From Prevotella sp. (lineage in GTDB: Bacteria; Bacteroidota; Bacteroidia; Bacteroidales; Bacteroidaceae), in the NCBI GenBank assembly GCA_017462915.1, contig JAFTQG010000032.1:1-57413 (forward strand): DNA of 57,413 nucleotides. The letters run 5' to 3'. The position numbers and the translations under genes are program-made. This document shows, piece by piece, positions 1 to 8,674 of the stretch; position 1 is the stretch's first letter, and each line of letters opens with the position of its first letter. Under the pieces are notes generated by a model, which searched no databases, was not told the DNA's origin, and saw only the letters and a list, made by a program, of their open reading frames with translations.

Positions 1-23
1 CACCTCTCGCATGGCGAGAGGTG
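1..23. terminator. Perfect 10-bp stem-loop, terminator-like
   Basis: The first 10 bases pair perfectly with bases 14-23 around an ATG triloop, and a pyrimidine-rich stretch (CTTCTCTTTT) follows on the plus strand. This fits the 3' end of a plus-strand transcript whose gene lies left of the window. The gene itself cannot be seen. Confidence 0.45.
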
Positions 24-108
24 ACACTTCTCTTTTATATATTCTACACCTATATTAATATCCGCTATCTGTGGTACATCCGACCGATACCAGGCAACTG
101 GCATTAGC

Positions 109-309
109 ATAAGTAAGTCACAAAAATTAATGTATAGTATAAAGCTTGGTTGTTTTTGAGATGTTTTCGTCTTGGAACGAGGGAGCATAGCGGGCTATGT
201 GACTGAGAGACAAGGCAAAAACAACCAAAAAGAACAAGGTTTATACATACAAGATATAAGTGTTTGCTTTGTCATAGATAGTATCGGTTAATTTTGGTGA
301 CTTACTTAT
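109..309. repeat. MITE-like element with 22-bp terminal inverted repeats
   Basis: Bases 109-130 and 288-309 are inverted copies with one mismatch (ATAAGTAAGTCAC at the outer ends). Inside them, weaker inverted similarity continues (TGTATA, GGTTGTTTTTG on both arms), and a small hairpin, CATAGC/GCTATG, sits in the middle near 195-208. The whole 201-base unit could fold as one long imperfect hairpin, which is typical of a miniature inverted-repeat element. It holds no credible gene. Its right end abuts the stop codon of the AraC gene (309-311). An invertible switch is the alternative, but no promoter with an obvious target is visible inside. Confidence 0.5.
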
Positions 310-1226
310 CATACACCGACTTTGCTTACATTTCCAGCTGCCTCATTCGCCCTGATCTGTCCTGGTGTACATCCGAAATGTTCCTTTACATACTTGCCGA
401 AAAACGACGGATTGACAAAACCAAGCCGGGCGGAGACCTCCTTTACGGCAAGGTCCGTGTGCAAGAGCATGTCGAGAATATCGCTCTTCAAGGCCTCGTC
501 AATAAGCGTCTTGCATGTCCGCCCGCTGACCTTACGGCAGACAGTCGAGAGATGTTTCGTAGATATGCATAGCTGCTCGGCATACCACGACAGGTTCTTG
601 CTCTTCTGAGGATTGGCGTTCAGCAGGCTTATGAAATTACGGAATATCGCATCGCTGCGGCTTATCCGCGTCTTCACGGTCACCTCCTCCACATGGCTGG
701 CATGGTCCAGCCATGCCAAAAACTCATATATCATGATTTGCAGCAAGTTATGAGCTATACGCTGACTGTAACGGTTATCGGTCTCGTTGCTGATACACTT
801 GAATGTATCATACAGCATCGCGAGCGTATGATGCTGGTCGTGCGTGAGATGTATGATAGAATTGTTGCTTATATAATCCAGCTTATCCCACCATTTCGGC
901 TCCGCATTGAAAAACTGACGCTGCAGGATGTTCACCGTCTTGCGGGGCAGGCCAACGGCAACATGCTCAAAGTCATGCGAATGAAGGCATTTGCCTACCA
1001 GCATACCAGGCGTACATATAAGCAGGTCACCGGCAGTGAATGTCAGGCGTGCATCGTTCACCTCTATTTCCATGCGTCCACACCTGCATACCATGATAAG
1101 CACGATATCCAGCTTTATCTTCTCCTTAGTGAATATGGCGTCAAGGCTCTCTGTTACGAAGAGCTCCTCGTATGCCATGCCGTTCCAACACGCGTTAAGA
1201 TTCGATTTGTCGTTTGTCATATTCAT
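309..1226 (-). CDS. AraC-family transcriptional regulator
   Basis: The 305-residue protein has the AraC layout: an N-terminal sensor region and a C-terminal double helix-turn-helix ending in the family signature (LGFVNPSFFGKYVKEHFG, then TPGQIR). I chose the ATG at 1226, because the longer frame starts with a TTG inside the -7 box at 1239-1246; ATG 1220 is equally possible and would fit a leader of about 13 bases. The gene is divergent from the chimeric TolC/ABC-2 gene at 1414. In Bacteroidales, AraC regulators of this type often sit beside TolC-HlyD-ABC-2 efflux operons, so it probably controlled that operon. The inducer is unknown. Confidence 0.85.
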   Translation of the reverse strand: MNMTNDKSNLNACWNGMAYEELFVTESLDAIFTKEKIKLDIVLIMVCRCGRMEIEVNDARLTFTAGDLLICTPGMLVGKCLHSHDFEHVAVGLPRKTVNILQRQFFNAEPKWWDKLDYISNNSIIHLTHDQHHTLAMLYDTFKCISNETDNRYSQRIAHNLLQIMIYEFLAWLDHASHVEEVTVKTRISRSDAIFRNFISLLNANPQKSKNLSWYAEQLCISTKHLSTVCRKVSGRTCKTLIDEALKSDILDMLLHTDLAVKEVSARLGFVNPSFFGKYVKEHFGCTPGQIRANEAAGNVSKVGV

Positions 1227-1238
1227 TATTTTTGACAA

Positions 1239-1246
1239 CAAAGTTA
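1239..1246 (-). promoter_or_regulatory. Bacteroidetes -7 box for the AraC gene
   Basis: TAACTTTG on the minus strand matches the TAnnTTTG -7 element of the Bacteroidetes primary sigma factor. It lies about 13-20 bases before the ATG candidates at 1226 and 1220, so the leader is very short. No clear -33 TTTG is visible. Confidence 0.5.
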
Positions 1247-1375
1247 GTAATTATTTTCCATAAGCGATGTCCTTTTATCGCAAAATAATGTTCATATAGC
1301 ACGACCACATCCTACTATGGTACAAACAGACATCTTTTGTGTGTTTCCGAACATCACGATATTACTAAAAGAGCA

Positions 1376-1383
1376 TATCTTTG
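1376..1383 (+). promoter_or_regulatory. -7 box of the chimeric efflux gene
   Basis: TATCTTTG matches TAnnTTTG. It overlaps an in-frame TTG at 1381 that could be mistaken for a start, which supports the ATG at 1414 as the real start with a leader of roughly 25 bases. Confidence 0.6.
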
Positions 1384-1413
1384 CACCCGGATTACGAAAT
1401 TATATTTTTAGAT

Positions 1414-2877
1414 ATGAAGAAAAATTACATTCTATTTTTGCTTTTACTGCTTACTGGCAGTCGGCTTATGGGACAAGAGAAACCGTCATATCGTCTCTCC
1501 CTCGACAGTTGCCGCGCCTTGGCCATCCGCAACAACAAGGAACTGCAGATGGCTGGAATCAAACAGCGTGTCGCATATTACGAGCACAAGGTATCATTCA
1601 CCAAATTCCTTCCCCGCGTCTCCGTCGCAGGTTCCTACATACATACCGGCAAGGAAATATCCCTGCTGAGCGACGGACGGAAAGACCAGCTGAACAATCT
1701 CGGCACAGCATTAAGCACTGCCGTACCGGCCTTAGGCCCATTGGCAGGTTCTCTGAACGGCATCGGCAGTTCGCTTACTGACGCCCTCCGCACAGATACA
1801 CGTAACATGGGAACAGCCGCCGTACTGCTTATGCAGCCCGTATATATGGGAGGGAAAATCATGGCCTACAACCGCATCACGCGCTATGCCTCGTCCGACG
1901 TGCACGTCTATGCCCATTGCTCCGATATGGCAGAGGCGGAAGAGCTGTTGAAGCGGCAGGAGGTATATGGCATCGTACATATTCCGTCCACTTTCTGCCG
2001 TGACTTGTGGCAAGGCGAGCAGACACATATAGGACTTTACTGCGACATGTGCTCCATGCTCTATTACAAGGGGCTGATGCTTACCGCGACGAATGTCTCC
2101 CTTGAGATGAACAAGGATATCAAGGTGGAACGTCACATACACGGCACGACAGAGCGCGAGGACGACATCAACCGTATGCCCATCGAGTATGAGCAGACGG
2201 CACTATATAATCCTCAAAGCGGTTTTGCCGCATTCCTCATACCGCCCGTGCTCATGCTCATCATCCAGCAAACACTGTTGCTTGGCATAGGAATGTCGGC
2301 AGGAGACTCGCGTGAAAAGTATCTCGGGAGCATCCGCCCATTTCACAAGGCATACAAGAACCCCGTGCATATCGTCGCAGGTAAGGCCATGCCGTATCTC
2401 CTGCTGTATATGATGATCGGGATATACATGTTCGCATTCGTCACTCCAGCTTTTCAGTTGTCCCAGTCAGGTGATTACGTCACGTTCATAGCGTTTCTTG
2501 TACCCTACCTTCTGGCATGTATCTTCTTGGCAATGGTGCTCTCCGCCTTTGTATACCGCCGCGAGGACTGCATCATGCTGTTCGTCTTCCTCTCCGTCCC
2601 CATGCTGTTCCTCTCAGGCATCTCGTGGCCCGGTGCCAGTATGCCTCCATTCTGGAAATACGTATCGTGGCTGTTCCCCTCCACGTTCGGCATGAACGGT
2701 TATGTGCGCATAATGGGGTCAGGAGCATCCCTGTCTGATATAGCGCCCGAATATTGGGGATTATGGATACAGGCGACAGTCTATTTCCTTCTGGCATGTC
2801 TCCTTTACCGCATTGAAATAAGACGGTTGCTGAACAAAAGAAAGACATCCGGCAAAACCCCTGCCGCTGCCCTCTGA
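1414..2877 (+). CDS. Chimeric protein: TolC-family N-terminus fused in frame to an ABC-2 permease C-terminus
   Basis: The 487-residue ORF is built from two unrelated families. Residues 1-158 have a signal peptide (ending near LMGQ) and the start of a TolC-type outer-membrane efflux protein, up to GGKIMAYNRITRYA. From about residue 159 (near base 1890) it becomes the C-terminal two thirds of an ABC-2 export permease (SSDVHVYAH, YGIVHIPSTF), with five hydrophobic segments. The usual operon here is tolC-hlyD-ABC-2-ABC-2. The simplest reading is a deletion that removed the TolC barrel and coiled coil, all of HlyD and at least the start of a permease, and happened to keep frame. A signal peptide followed by a tolC fragment cannot make a channel, so function is doubtful. 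Confidence 0.8.
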   Translation: MKKNYILFLLLLLTGSRLMGQEKPSYRLSLDSCRALAIRNNKELQMAGIKQRVAYYEHKVSFTKFLPRVSVAGSYIHTGKEISLLSDGRKDQLNNLGTALSTAVPALGPLAGSLNGIGSSLTDALRTDTRNMGTAAVLLMQPVYMGGKIMAYNRITRYASSDVHVYAHCSDMAEAEELLKRQEVYGIVHIPSTFCRDLWQGEQTHIGLYCDMCSMLYYKGLMLTATNVSLEMNKDIKVERHIHGTTEREDDINRMPIEYEQTALYNPQSGFAAFLIPPVLMLIIQQTLLLGIGMSAGDSREKYLGSIRPFHKAYKNPVHIVAGKAMPYLLLYMMIGIYMFAFVTPAFQLSQSGDYVTFIAFLVPYLLACIFLAMVLSAFVYRREDCIMLFVFLSVPMLFLSGISWPGASMPPFWKYVSWLFPSTFGMNGYVRIMGSGASLSDIAPEYWGLWIQATVYFLLACLLYRIEIRRLLNKRKTSGKTPAAAL

Positions 2878-3183
2878 CATAATGCCATTGAAAAACACAA
2901 TAAAACGGCATAGTTCTTCGCAGACATATTACATATATGTCACGATGTCATGCCGTTTCTGACATTCTGTCAACACATTCCATAAAAATGCTTTCATAAA
3001 CTTAAAGAGCGACTGCCTTTGCTGAAAAAAACTTACGAAGATATAAAAGCCTGTCATACAAGCAGATTTTGCAGACAGTAAGGTACACTTGTTGTATATA
3101 TAACAGTGAATGCAGGCAGAAATGCAGATACATTCAGACAAGAAACATATATTGTATAACAAACCAAAAGAAAGGAAATTACT
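2878..3183. other. Intergenic region upstream of hsp20
   Basis: No gene is seen. A 9-bp inverted repeat (AAACGGCAT at 2903-2911 with ATGCCGTTT at 2950-2958) encloses further pairing bases and may end the upstream transcript. I found neither a CIRCE-like operator nor a clear TAnnTTTG box for the heat-shock gene. Confidence 0.35.
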
Positions 3184-3621
3184 ATGTTGCCAGTAAGAAG
3201 ATTTACAGAGCAGAATTGGTTGCCGAGCGTATTCAATGACATCTTCGGCAATGAGTGGACACCGAGAGCAGGCATGACTGCACCGTCTGTCAACATCCTC
3301 GAGGACGAGCAGGAGTACAAGATCGAAGTCGCAGCACCGGGAATGACAAAAGATGACTTCAATGTGCTTATAAACGAAGGAAACGAAATGGTTATCAGCA
3401 TGGAGAAGAAATCGGAGAGTGAAGAAAAGGAAAAGGACGGCAAGCGCTATCTGCGCCGTGAGTTCTCCTACTCCAGCTATAAACGTACCTTCACTTTACC
3501 TGACAATGTAGACAAAGCGAACATTGCGGCAAAAGTGGACAACGGCATGCTCACCGTATCGCTTCCTAAGATGAAGGAAGAGGAAATGATGAAAAACTGT
3601 CGCTGCATTGAGGTAAAGTAA
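3184..3621 (+). CDS. Small heat-shock protein, Hsp20/alpha-crystallin family
   Basis: The 145-residue protein is of normal length for an Hsp20 chaperone, which binds unfolding proteins without ATP in the cytoplasm. The alpha-crystallin domain spans about residues 30-140, with the conserved strands EYKIEVAAPGMTKDDFNV and GMLTVSLPK. The C-terminus (RCIEVK) keeps a short hydrophobic tail instead of a clear I-x-I motif. The start is an ATG with AAAGAAAGGAAATT just upstream. The gene stands alone, with a stem-loop 12 bases after its stop. It is probably stress-induced, but the sequence shows no recognisable operator. Confidence 0.9.
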   Translation: MLPVRRFTEQNWLPSVFNDIFGNEWTPRAGMTAPSVNILEDEQEYKIEVAAPGMTKDDFNVLINEGNEMVISMEKKSESEEKEKDGKRYLRREFSYSSYKRTFTLPDNVDKANIAAKVDNGMLTVSLPKMKEEEMMKNCRCIEVK

Positions 3622-3633
3622 TCCAGGAAGGTA

Positions 3634-3668
3634 AGGGTGTGTCGTAATCAAGGGTTACGGCGCACCCT
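3634..3668. terminator. 14-bp stem-loop after hsp20
   Basis: Bases 3634-3647 pair with 3655-3668 (two G-T wobbles) around a 7-base loop. There is no run of T, so it is either a weak terminator or an end-stabilising hairpin. A second, shorter inverted repeat (AAGGGAC/GTCCCTT, about 3690-3722) lies between it and the convergent TonB receptor gene and may serve that gene. Confidence 0.5.
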
Positions 3669-3792
3669 CTCCTTATATGATTTCATGAAAAGGGACCGTA
3701 CCAAAAGCCGGCACAGTCCCTTCCACTTTTCCGCTATATGCAATGTAGAACATCAATGTATGTGCCTGATTTCATGTCATTACCCATTACCT

Positions 3793-6360
3793 CTAAAGTC
3801 TGTTTTTCTCAGCATTGCCGGCACCTTTACCCTTATACTTGTCACGCACTGCATTGAACTTATATACGGCACGCAGGGAAATCCTGCAGTGAGCGTCATT
3901 GTTTATATATCTGAAGACATGGCTGGCACTGTATATTTCGCCCTCGTTCCTGATGGTCCGGAACGGGTCTATAGCCTTGATCTGCAGGCTCAGCTTGTCT
4001 TTAAGGAAATCGCGACGGAGAGATAGAGATGTATCCAGGAAGTATCTCCGTACCCGATTTACGGTATTGTCTCCGCAAGTTATGAAATTAAGCTTCACTT
4101 CGAGCCGTAGCTTCCACGGCAACATTACCGTATTGTTCCATTTCACAATCAGCTGCGGCCTGTCAAAACGGACATTTCCCCATGGCGTTTCGGCAATGAA
4201 ATCCTGAAACTGCAACATGGCTGTGACTTTCGGATACCACACATTATGAATCGACGGCGAGGCATTCAATGCCAAGAAGAACTGTCCGTATGCTCCTATA
4301 TTATCCGGATAGCTATAAGCAATACTGGGATTATCCTCATACGGTCTGAGTATTGCCATTCTGTCATCTTTTACATGTTTATATCCGGCAGACATAAGCC
4401 AAAAGGAATAAGACATGTTAAGAACTACATTACGCGTATATGTTGACCTGAGATACGGATTGCCTCCCTCGTATGTATATCGGTTTATGTATGTCACGGC
4501 GCTTGACAGGTCGCTGTATGCCGGGCGACGGATGTCGTTGGAGTAACTCAGCTGCATATATACTTTTCCCGTTTTCGCGGAAAGGCTAAGACTCGGGAAC
4601 AGATCTGAATACCTGCGGCTCTGCTCTCTCTGGAACACTCCATACAGATAATAGTCTGACTTTACATGCTCATAACGCAGTCCGGCGACGGCATCGATGA
4701 GGGCTATACGGCGACGGTATTCTGCGAATCCCGAGAAGATGCTCTCCCGTATCTTGCTCTCATCATTCTTCGTAAAGCCGCTTTCATCCGTATGTCCATT
4801 ATTGCTGGTATTTACCGATGCTTCTCCTCCGATATACATCATACCACCTGCAAACGGATGACCGGCAACGAGTTTCGTGGCAAGAAGTGTATTCCTGTTT
4901 ATGTTTTCCGTACGCACATCGCGTATGTCATTCTCCACTCCCGACCATGTGTTCTCATCTGAAACCGTATGCCCCGTCGTCTTATTCCACAGTCCGTCAG
5001 CATTGAAATCCAATTCCCATTTCCCGACTTTACCGTTATAGTAGACATTCAAGCTATGATTACCTCTCTGTTCACCATATACTATTTCACTTTCATTCCG
5101 CTCTATATCCTCTCCGTCCTGAGAGAGCACGGAACTGAATATCCCGTAGCGTTCATGATGCGGAGTCCGTGTAAAGCCATAACGTGCACCTAAAGAGTTG
5201 CTGTCATTGACAATATAGTTTGCCTGAACCATGGTCTGCAGGTTCTTCATGTTATCGTTCACCTTCGACCGGGCCTCCTGATGCCAATGATTGGCAAGAT
5301 AAGTGTCAATGACGTTGGCGAAATCAGTTTTGTCGGTTGCCGTCTTTCCTGTGACACGTCCGGATATGTCCAGTCCGCCATGGCGGTAATTCATGTCTAT
5401 CTGTTCCTTGAGGTTATTCCATCCACGGTCATATACCAGTTCTGCCGTCTCGGTAAATCCGAAGCCCTCACCCTGCGGACGCCGTGTCTTTATGCGTATC
5501 ACTGCCTTTGTGGATGCACTGTATCTCACTCCCGGATTATTGACGACCTCGACATTCTGCACATTCTCGGATACCATCTGCTGCAGTTCCGCATTATCAT
5601 GCACCTTCCGCCCATTCACATATATTTCCGCCTCACCACGGCCGAATACCTCCACATGTCCGTTACTTGTGTCTACCATCGGGATAGTGGCAAGCAAGTC
5701 TTCCACGGTGCCGGCCTTTTCAAGCACGGTACCGGCAACGCTTGTCACCATGGCATCATGTTTCAGCCATGTCTTCGGCATATTGCCCTTGACCGTTACC
5801 CCGTTCAGCATTATGGCATCAGGAACAAGGCGTATCGTGCCTATTTCCCCTACATTGCAAGATATGTATTTTGTCTTGTATCCGACATAAGACACTTTCG
5901 CCAATACGCGACGCTTCTCACACGGTATCACAAAGTCGCCGTTGGCATTCGACACACCTCCCACTATACAGCTGCTGTCTTCAGGAGCCAGCAGGGCAAT
6001 ATTGGCAAAGGCAACCGCTTCCCCGTGATTATCGACGACACGTCCTATGAGTTTTGTCTGTTCTTTCCTGACACATTCCACACTGATGATGCTGTCACTG
6101 TACGTCACCGCCATCGGATAGAATCCTATCACCTCACGCACAGCGTCAGGAATGCTTTTGTCCTTTATATCTGCTGTAACAGTAAAATCTTCCAATTCGT
6201 CATATATGAAAAATATCCTGTAACGCTCAGAAGCATTGTTTATAGCCTTCAAGACATCCGGCAGTGGCATATCCCTGAATGTACGGCTTATATTCTGTGC
6301 CATTATCATATTGCACCAGAAGAAAAGCACATACATAAGTAATGACTTTCTTGTTATCAT
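3793..6360 (-). CDS. TonB-dependent outer-membrane receptor with N-terminal STN domain
   Basis: The 855-residue protein starts with a signal peptide, followed by a secretin/TonB N-terminal (STN) domain (about residues 28-95, FRDMPLPDVLKAINNASERY), a carboxypeptidase-regulatory-like domain (about 103-190), a plug and a long beta-barrel of the Bacteroidetes OMP_b-brl type. STN domains let TonB receptors signal to anti-sigma factors. The next two upstream genes, nine bases away and beyond, are a FecR-like anti-sigma factor and an ECF sigma factor, so this is a cell-surface signalling and uptake unit. No SusD partner is adjacent, so a glycan substrate is less likely. The ligand cannot be told from sequence. 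Confidence 0.88.
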   Translation of the reverse strand: MITRKSLLMYVLFFWCNMIMAQNISRTFRDMPLPDVLKAINNASERYRIFFIYDELEDFTVTADIKDKSIPDAVREVIGFYPMAVTYSDSIISVECVRKEQTKLIGRVVDNHGEAVAFANIALLAPEDSSCIVGGVSNANGDFVIPCEKRRVLAKVSYVGYKTKYISCNVGEIGTIRLVPDAIMLNGVTVKGNMPKTWLKHDAMVTSVAGTVLEKAGTVEDLLATIPMVDTSNGHVEVFGRGEAEIYVNGRKVHDNAELQQMVSENVQNVEVVNNPGVRYSASTKAVIRIKTRRPQGEGFGFTETAELVYDRGWNNLKEQIDMNYRHGGLDISGRVTGKTATDKTDFANVIDTYLANHWHQEARSKVNDNMKNLQTMVQANYIVNDSNSLGARYGFTRTPHHERYGIFSSVLSQDGEDIERNESEIVYGEQRGNHSLNVYYNGKVGKWELDFNADGLWNKTTGHTVSDENTWSGVENDIRDVRTENINRNTLLATKLVAGHPFAGGMMYIGGEASVNTSNNGHTDESGFTKNDESKIRESIFSGFAEYRRRIALIDAVAGLRYEHVKSDYYLYGVFQREQSRRYSDLFPSLSLSAKTGKVYMQLSYSNDIRRPAYSDLSSAVTYINRYTYEGGNPYLRSTYTRNVVLNMSYSFWLMSAGYKHVKDDRMAILRPYEDNPSIAYSYPDNIGAYGQFFLALNASPSIHNVWYPKVTAMLQFQDFIAETPWGNVRFDRPQLIVKWNNTVMLPWKLRLEVKLNFITCGDNTVNRVRRYFLDTSLSLRRDFLKDKLSLQIKAIDPFRTIRNEGEIYSASHVFRYINNDAHCRISLRAVYKFNAVRDKYKGKGAGNAEKNRL

Positions 6361-6369
6361 GATTCCTTT

Positions 6370-7029
6370 CTACTCCACTATTAGTTTTTTTCCTTCCAGT
6401 CTGATATCAACACGCTCAAAACGATTCAACGATCCTATGGCTTGTTCCACCATTTCCTGCGGATTCCATTGAAAGAAAAGTCGTATATGCCTTGCGTTGT
6501 CACTCCTGTATTCAAGTTCCAGACCATAGAAGGAGGCCATGTCTGTCAAGATGATATCCAGCTCGGCATTGTCATAAGTCTTTATTTCATAAGAAGAAAC
6601 ATCACCAGCATCGGCATGGCGGGAAGCTACAGCCGTGTCGCGTTGCTCTGTCACAGCGGCTGTCTCTGTCTCATTCACCTTTGCCATATCCTTATCCTTA
6701 ACTGTGATAAGATGTATTGCAGCATAAGATATACAGCTTACCGCTATGACAATGCACGCAACAGCAGCGACCTTGCGCATCACTGTACCTCTCATATCTA
6801 CATACAAGGGAGTGAGATGCCTGGATTCAAACTTCCTCCACTCATTATCAATATCCTGTGTCGTAATGCCTTGATGCCTGAGCCCGTACATACGATGCAA
6901 AGCCACCATCATGTCATAATATCCGCGGCACTCGTCATCACAAAACATTTCCTCAAACTGGCGGTCTGTGTATCTGTCCGGATTCTCCAGCATATCCATC
7001 ATCCGCATAAGTTTCTCATTGCCTTCCAT
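6370..7029 (-). CDS. FecR-family anti-sigma factor
   Basis: The 219-residue protein has a cytoplasmic N-terminal region, one membrane segment near residues 85-108 (RKVAAVACIVIAVSCIS) and a short periplasmic part. That part ends in a DUF4974-like domain (YDNAELDIILTDMASFYGLELEY), as in FecR proteins, which pass the receptor's signal to the sigma factor. It is shorter than typical FecR proteins (about 300 residues), and the central FecR beta domain is strongly reduced. It lies between the receptor gene (9 bases downstream) and the sigma gene (42 bases upstream), all in one direction. Confidence 0.8.
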   Translation of the reverse strand: MEGNEKLMRMMDMLENPDRYTDRQFEEMFCDDECRGYYDMMVALHRMYGLRHQGITTQDIDNEWRKFESRHLTPLYVDMRGTVMRKVAAVACIVIAVSCISYAAIHLITVKDKDMAKVNETETAAVTEQRDTAVASRHADAGDVSSYEIKTYDNAELDIILTDMASFYGLELEYRSDNARHIRLFFQWNPQEMVEQAIGSLNRFERVDIRLEGKKLIVE

Positions 7030-7071
7030 TTTCTCTGCTTTTATATTCGGTTATTCTGTATCACTGTAATG

Positions 7072-7557
7072 TCATTTCTTATGAAAACGCTCTCTCATCC
7101 TGTTCAACGCTGACAGTATATGCTTATGCACAGCTTGCCTGCTTATCCCCATTTCATTAGCGATGTCTATGCACGACATATTCTCCATATAGCGTTTACG
7201 CAAGATGCCACGTGACTTTTCTGTCAGTTCCGTGTCGACAAATTCCCATACTTTCTCAGCCGTCTTGTCTTCTTCGCATATATCCGACAGCACGGTCTCC
7301 GTATCGGGCAACAACATACGGCTTGCCCTCTCCTTTACTTTCATCCTGCTGATACGGTTAAGACACTGTCCTCTGACACATATAAGAAGATAATTGAGAT
7401 TGATGCTTTCTGTATCGTATCCGTCGAGCAGTCTGGCGAACACATCGCTCACGGCGTCCCGGGCATCCTCATCATCAGCCAGCATGGCAAATGCCAATCG
7501 GTACATGGCACTGTAATGCTCTCGGAACAGTCTTTCTATATCGTTTTTGCTAAGCAT
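7072..7557 (-). CDS. ECF-type RNA polymerase sigma factor
   Basis: The 161-residue protein has sigma region 2 (FREHYSAMYRLAFAMLADDEDARDAVSDVFARLLDG) and region 4 with a helix-turn-helix (SCIDIANEMGISRQAVHKHILSALNRMRERF). This is the layout of FecI-like ECF sigma factors. It is the first gene of the sigma/anti-sigma/receptor set and probably directs transcription of the receptor operon once FecR is signalled to release it. Start and length are normal for the family. Confidence 0.9.
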   Translation of the reverse strand: MLSKNDIERLFREHYSAMYRLAFAMLADDEDARDAVSDVFARLLDGYDTESINLNYLLICVRGQCLNRISRMKVKERASRMLLPDTETVLSDICEEDKTAEKVWEFVDTELTEKSRGILRKRYMENMSCIDIANEMGISRQAVHKHILSALNRMRERFHKK

Positions 7558-7737
7558 AAGATTCCTCTTGTTTTAATAATAGAAAAAGAACAGCATGGAA
7601 ATGTAAACCTTTTTGCAAGACAATCTACCGTTTTTATAAAATAATTCATGTCACAACGCCGTGTAAAATATCCAAAAACATCATCAATGCATAACGACAC
7701 ACGATTAAAAGAAGCTGTTCTGGCAGATACATAATAA

Positions 7738-7831
7738 TATAATGAGGCCTAATTGTAAAATGGTAGGCTGGAAATGGTGTAAGTTCTTGATTTTTATCAC
7801 CTTTGCATTATTTACAATTAGACCTATAATG
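7738..7831. mobile_element. Short MITE-like insertion with inverted ends and possible target duplication
   Basis: AGGCCTAATTGTAAA (7745-7759) and TTTACAATTAGACCT (7811-7825) are inverted repeats with one mismatch. The repeat TATAATG flanks them at 7738-7744 and 7825-7831, overlapping the right end by one base. An element of about 80 bp flanked by a 6-7 bp target duplication is the most economical reading. It has no coding capacity. It lies in the 365-base gap between the sigma factor and Crp genes. Confidence 0.4.
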
Positions 7832-7833
7832 AC

Positions 7834-7876
7834 AAGTTCCGGGGCGATACTTTATTAGAGTATCGCCCCGGAACTT
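7834..7876. terminator. Perfect 17-bp stem-loop downstream of the Crp-type gene
   Basis: Bases 7834-7850 pair perfectly with 7860-7876 around a 9-base loop, with a GC-rich core (CCGGGGCGATA). It begins 47 bases after the stop of the minus-strand Crp gene. No T-run follows on either strand, so it may protect a 3' end or act through another factor. Confidence 0.5.
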
Positions 7877-7922
7877 ACATGAAGCAACATGTACTATCGT
7901 CTATTATCCGTCTGTATGTTGA

Positions 7923-8513
7923 TCACATAGGTTGTGCACGGACACGTGACAATGTCTCTGGCGTCATCTGCAGATATGATGCTATGAACACCAGCGGTGC
8001 ACGCAGAGCCACCTGTGGCATCAGCTTGCAGAAGCGCACATACCTGCCGTGCGCGGTCTCAAATCTCACAAGGTCTGCATGTATCTGTGACTGGATAAGA
8101 GACTCCTCCAGGATTTTCCTGTACAGAATCTGGATATTGTTGTTATGAAGAGCCACTTGCTCAAGGCTCTTCTTCGGCAAGGCGAAGATATATGTATTCT
8201 CAAGAGCGGTGAGTTCCTGCTGTGTAGGAATCTCCTCGAAGAGGCTCTGGATGCTCATACATATCGTTCCGTCAACACCGAAGCATTCGGTCACCTCCTT
8301 GCCGTTCTTCATATAGAACTGACGCACGAGTCCCTGGTGTATGTAATATATGTACTTACATACCTCGCCGGAGGAGAGTATCTTCTTTCCCTTTGGAAAA
8401 TTCATCGGGACAAGGATATTCTCCAGTTCGTCCAGCTCGTCGTGAGTCATTGTACTGTACTTTCGCGCTAACTCGCGTGCTACGTCTCTGGTAGCGATGA
8501 TTTGTTGCTTCAT
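7923..8513 (-). CDS. Crp/Fnr-family transcriptional regulator
   Basis: The 196-residue protein has a cyclic-nucleotide-binding-like beta-roll (about residues 30-120: GKKILSSGEVCKYIYYIHQGLVRQFY) and a C-terminal winged helix with FIASYLQMTPETLSRVR as the recognition region. Many Bacteroidetes Crp-like regulators of this size have lost cAMP-binding residues, and here too the canonical phosphate-binding cassette is not evident. It stands alone between lepA and the sigma factor gene. Its target genes are unknown. Confidence 0.85.
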   Translation of the reverse strand: MKQQIIATRDVARELARKYSTMTHDELDELENILVPMNFPKGKKILSSGEVCKYIYYIHQGLVRQFYMKNGKEVTECFGVDGTICMSIQSLFEEIPTQQELTALENTYIFALPKKSLEQVALHNNNIQILYRKILEESLIQSQIHADLVRFETAHGRYVRFCKLMPQVALRAPLVFIASYLQMTPETLSRVRAQPM

Positions 8514-8674
8514 AGTGGTTAATCCCGTTAGTTATTAATGTTGTTATTAGTCTTCAAGTGATTTTTATCAGATATTATACAGTTTTCTGCGGTTCAGTTA
8601 TGTCCTTACTATGAATCCATCCTACTGTCCGGAATGTCATCGAAGGTATTTCATGCTTTACTTTGAAGAACGCA

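Noticed and set aside
109-309. Phase-variable invertible promoter
   Set aside because: No TAnnTTTG promoter facing a gene is visible inside, and the inverted similarity continues inward as in a MITE.
1381-1413. TTG start for the chimeric efflux gene
   Set aside because: The TTG is inside the -7 box, and the signal peptide begins at the ATG at 1414.
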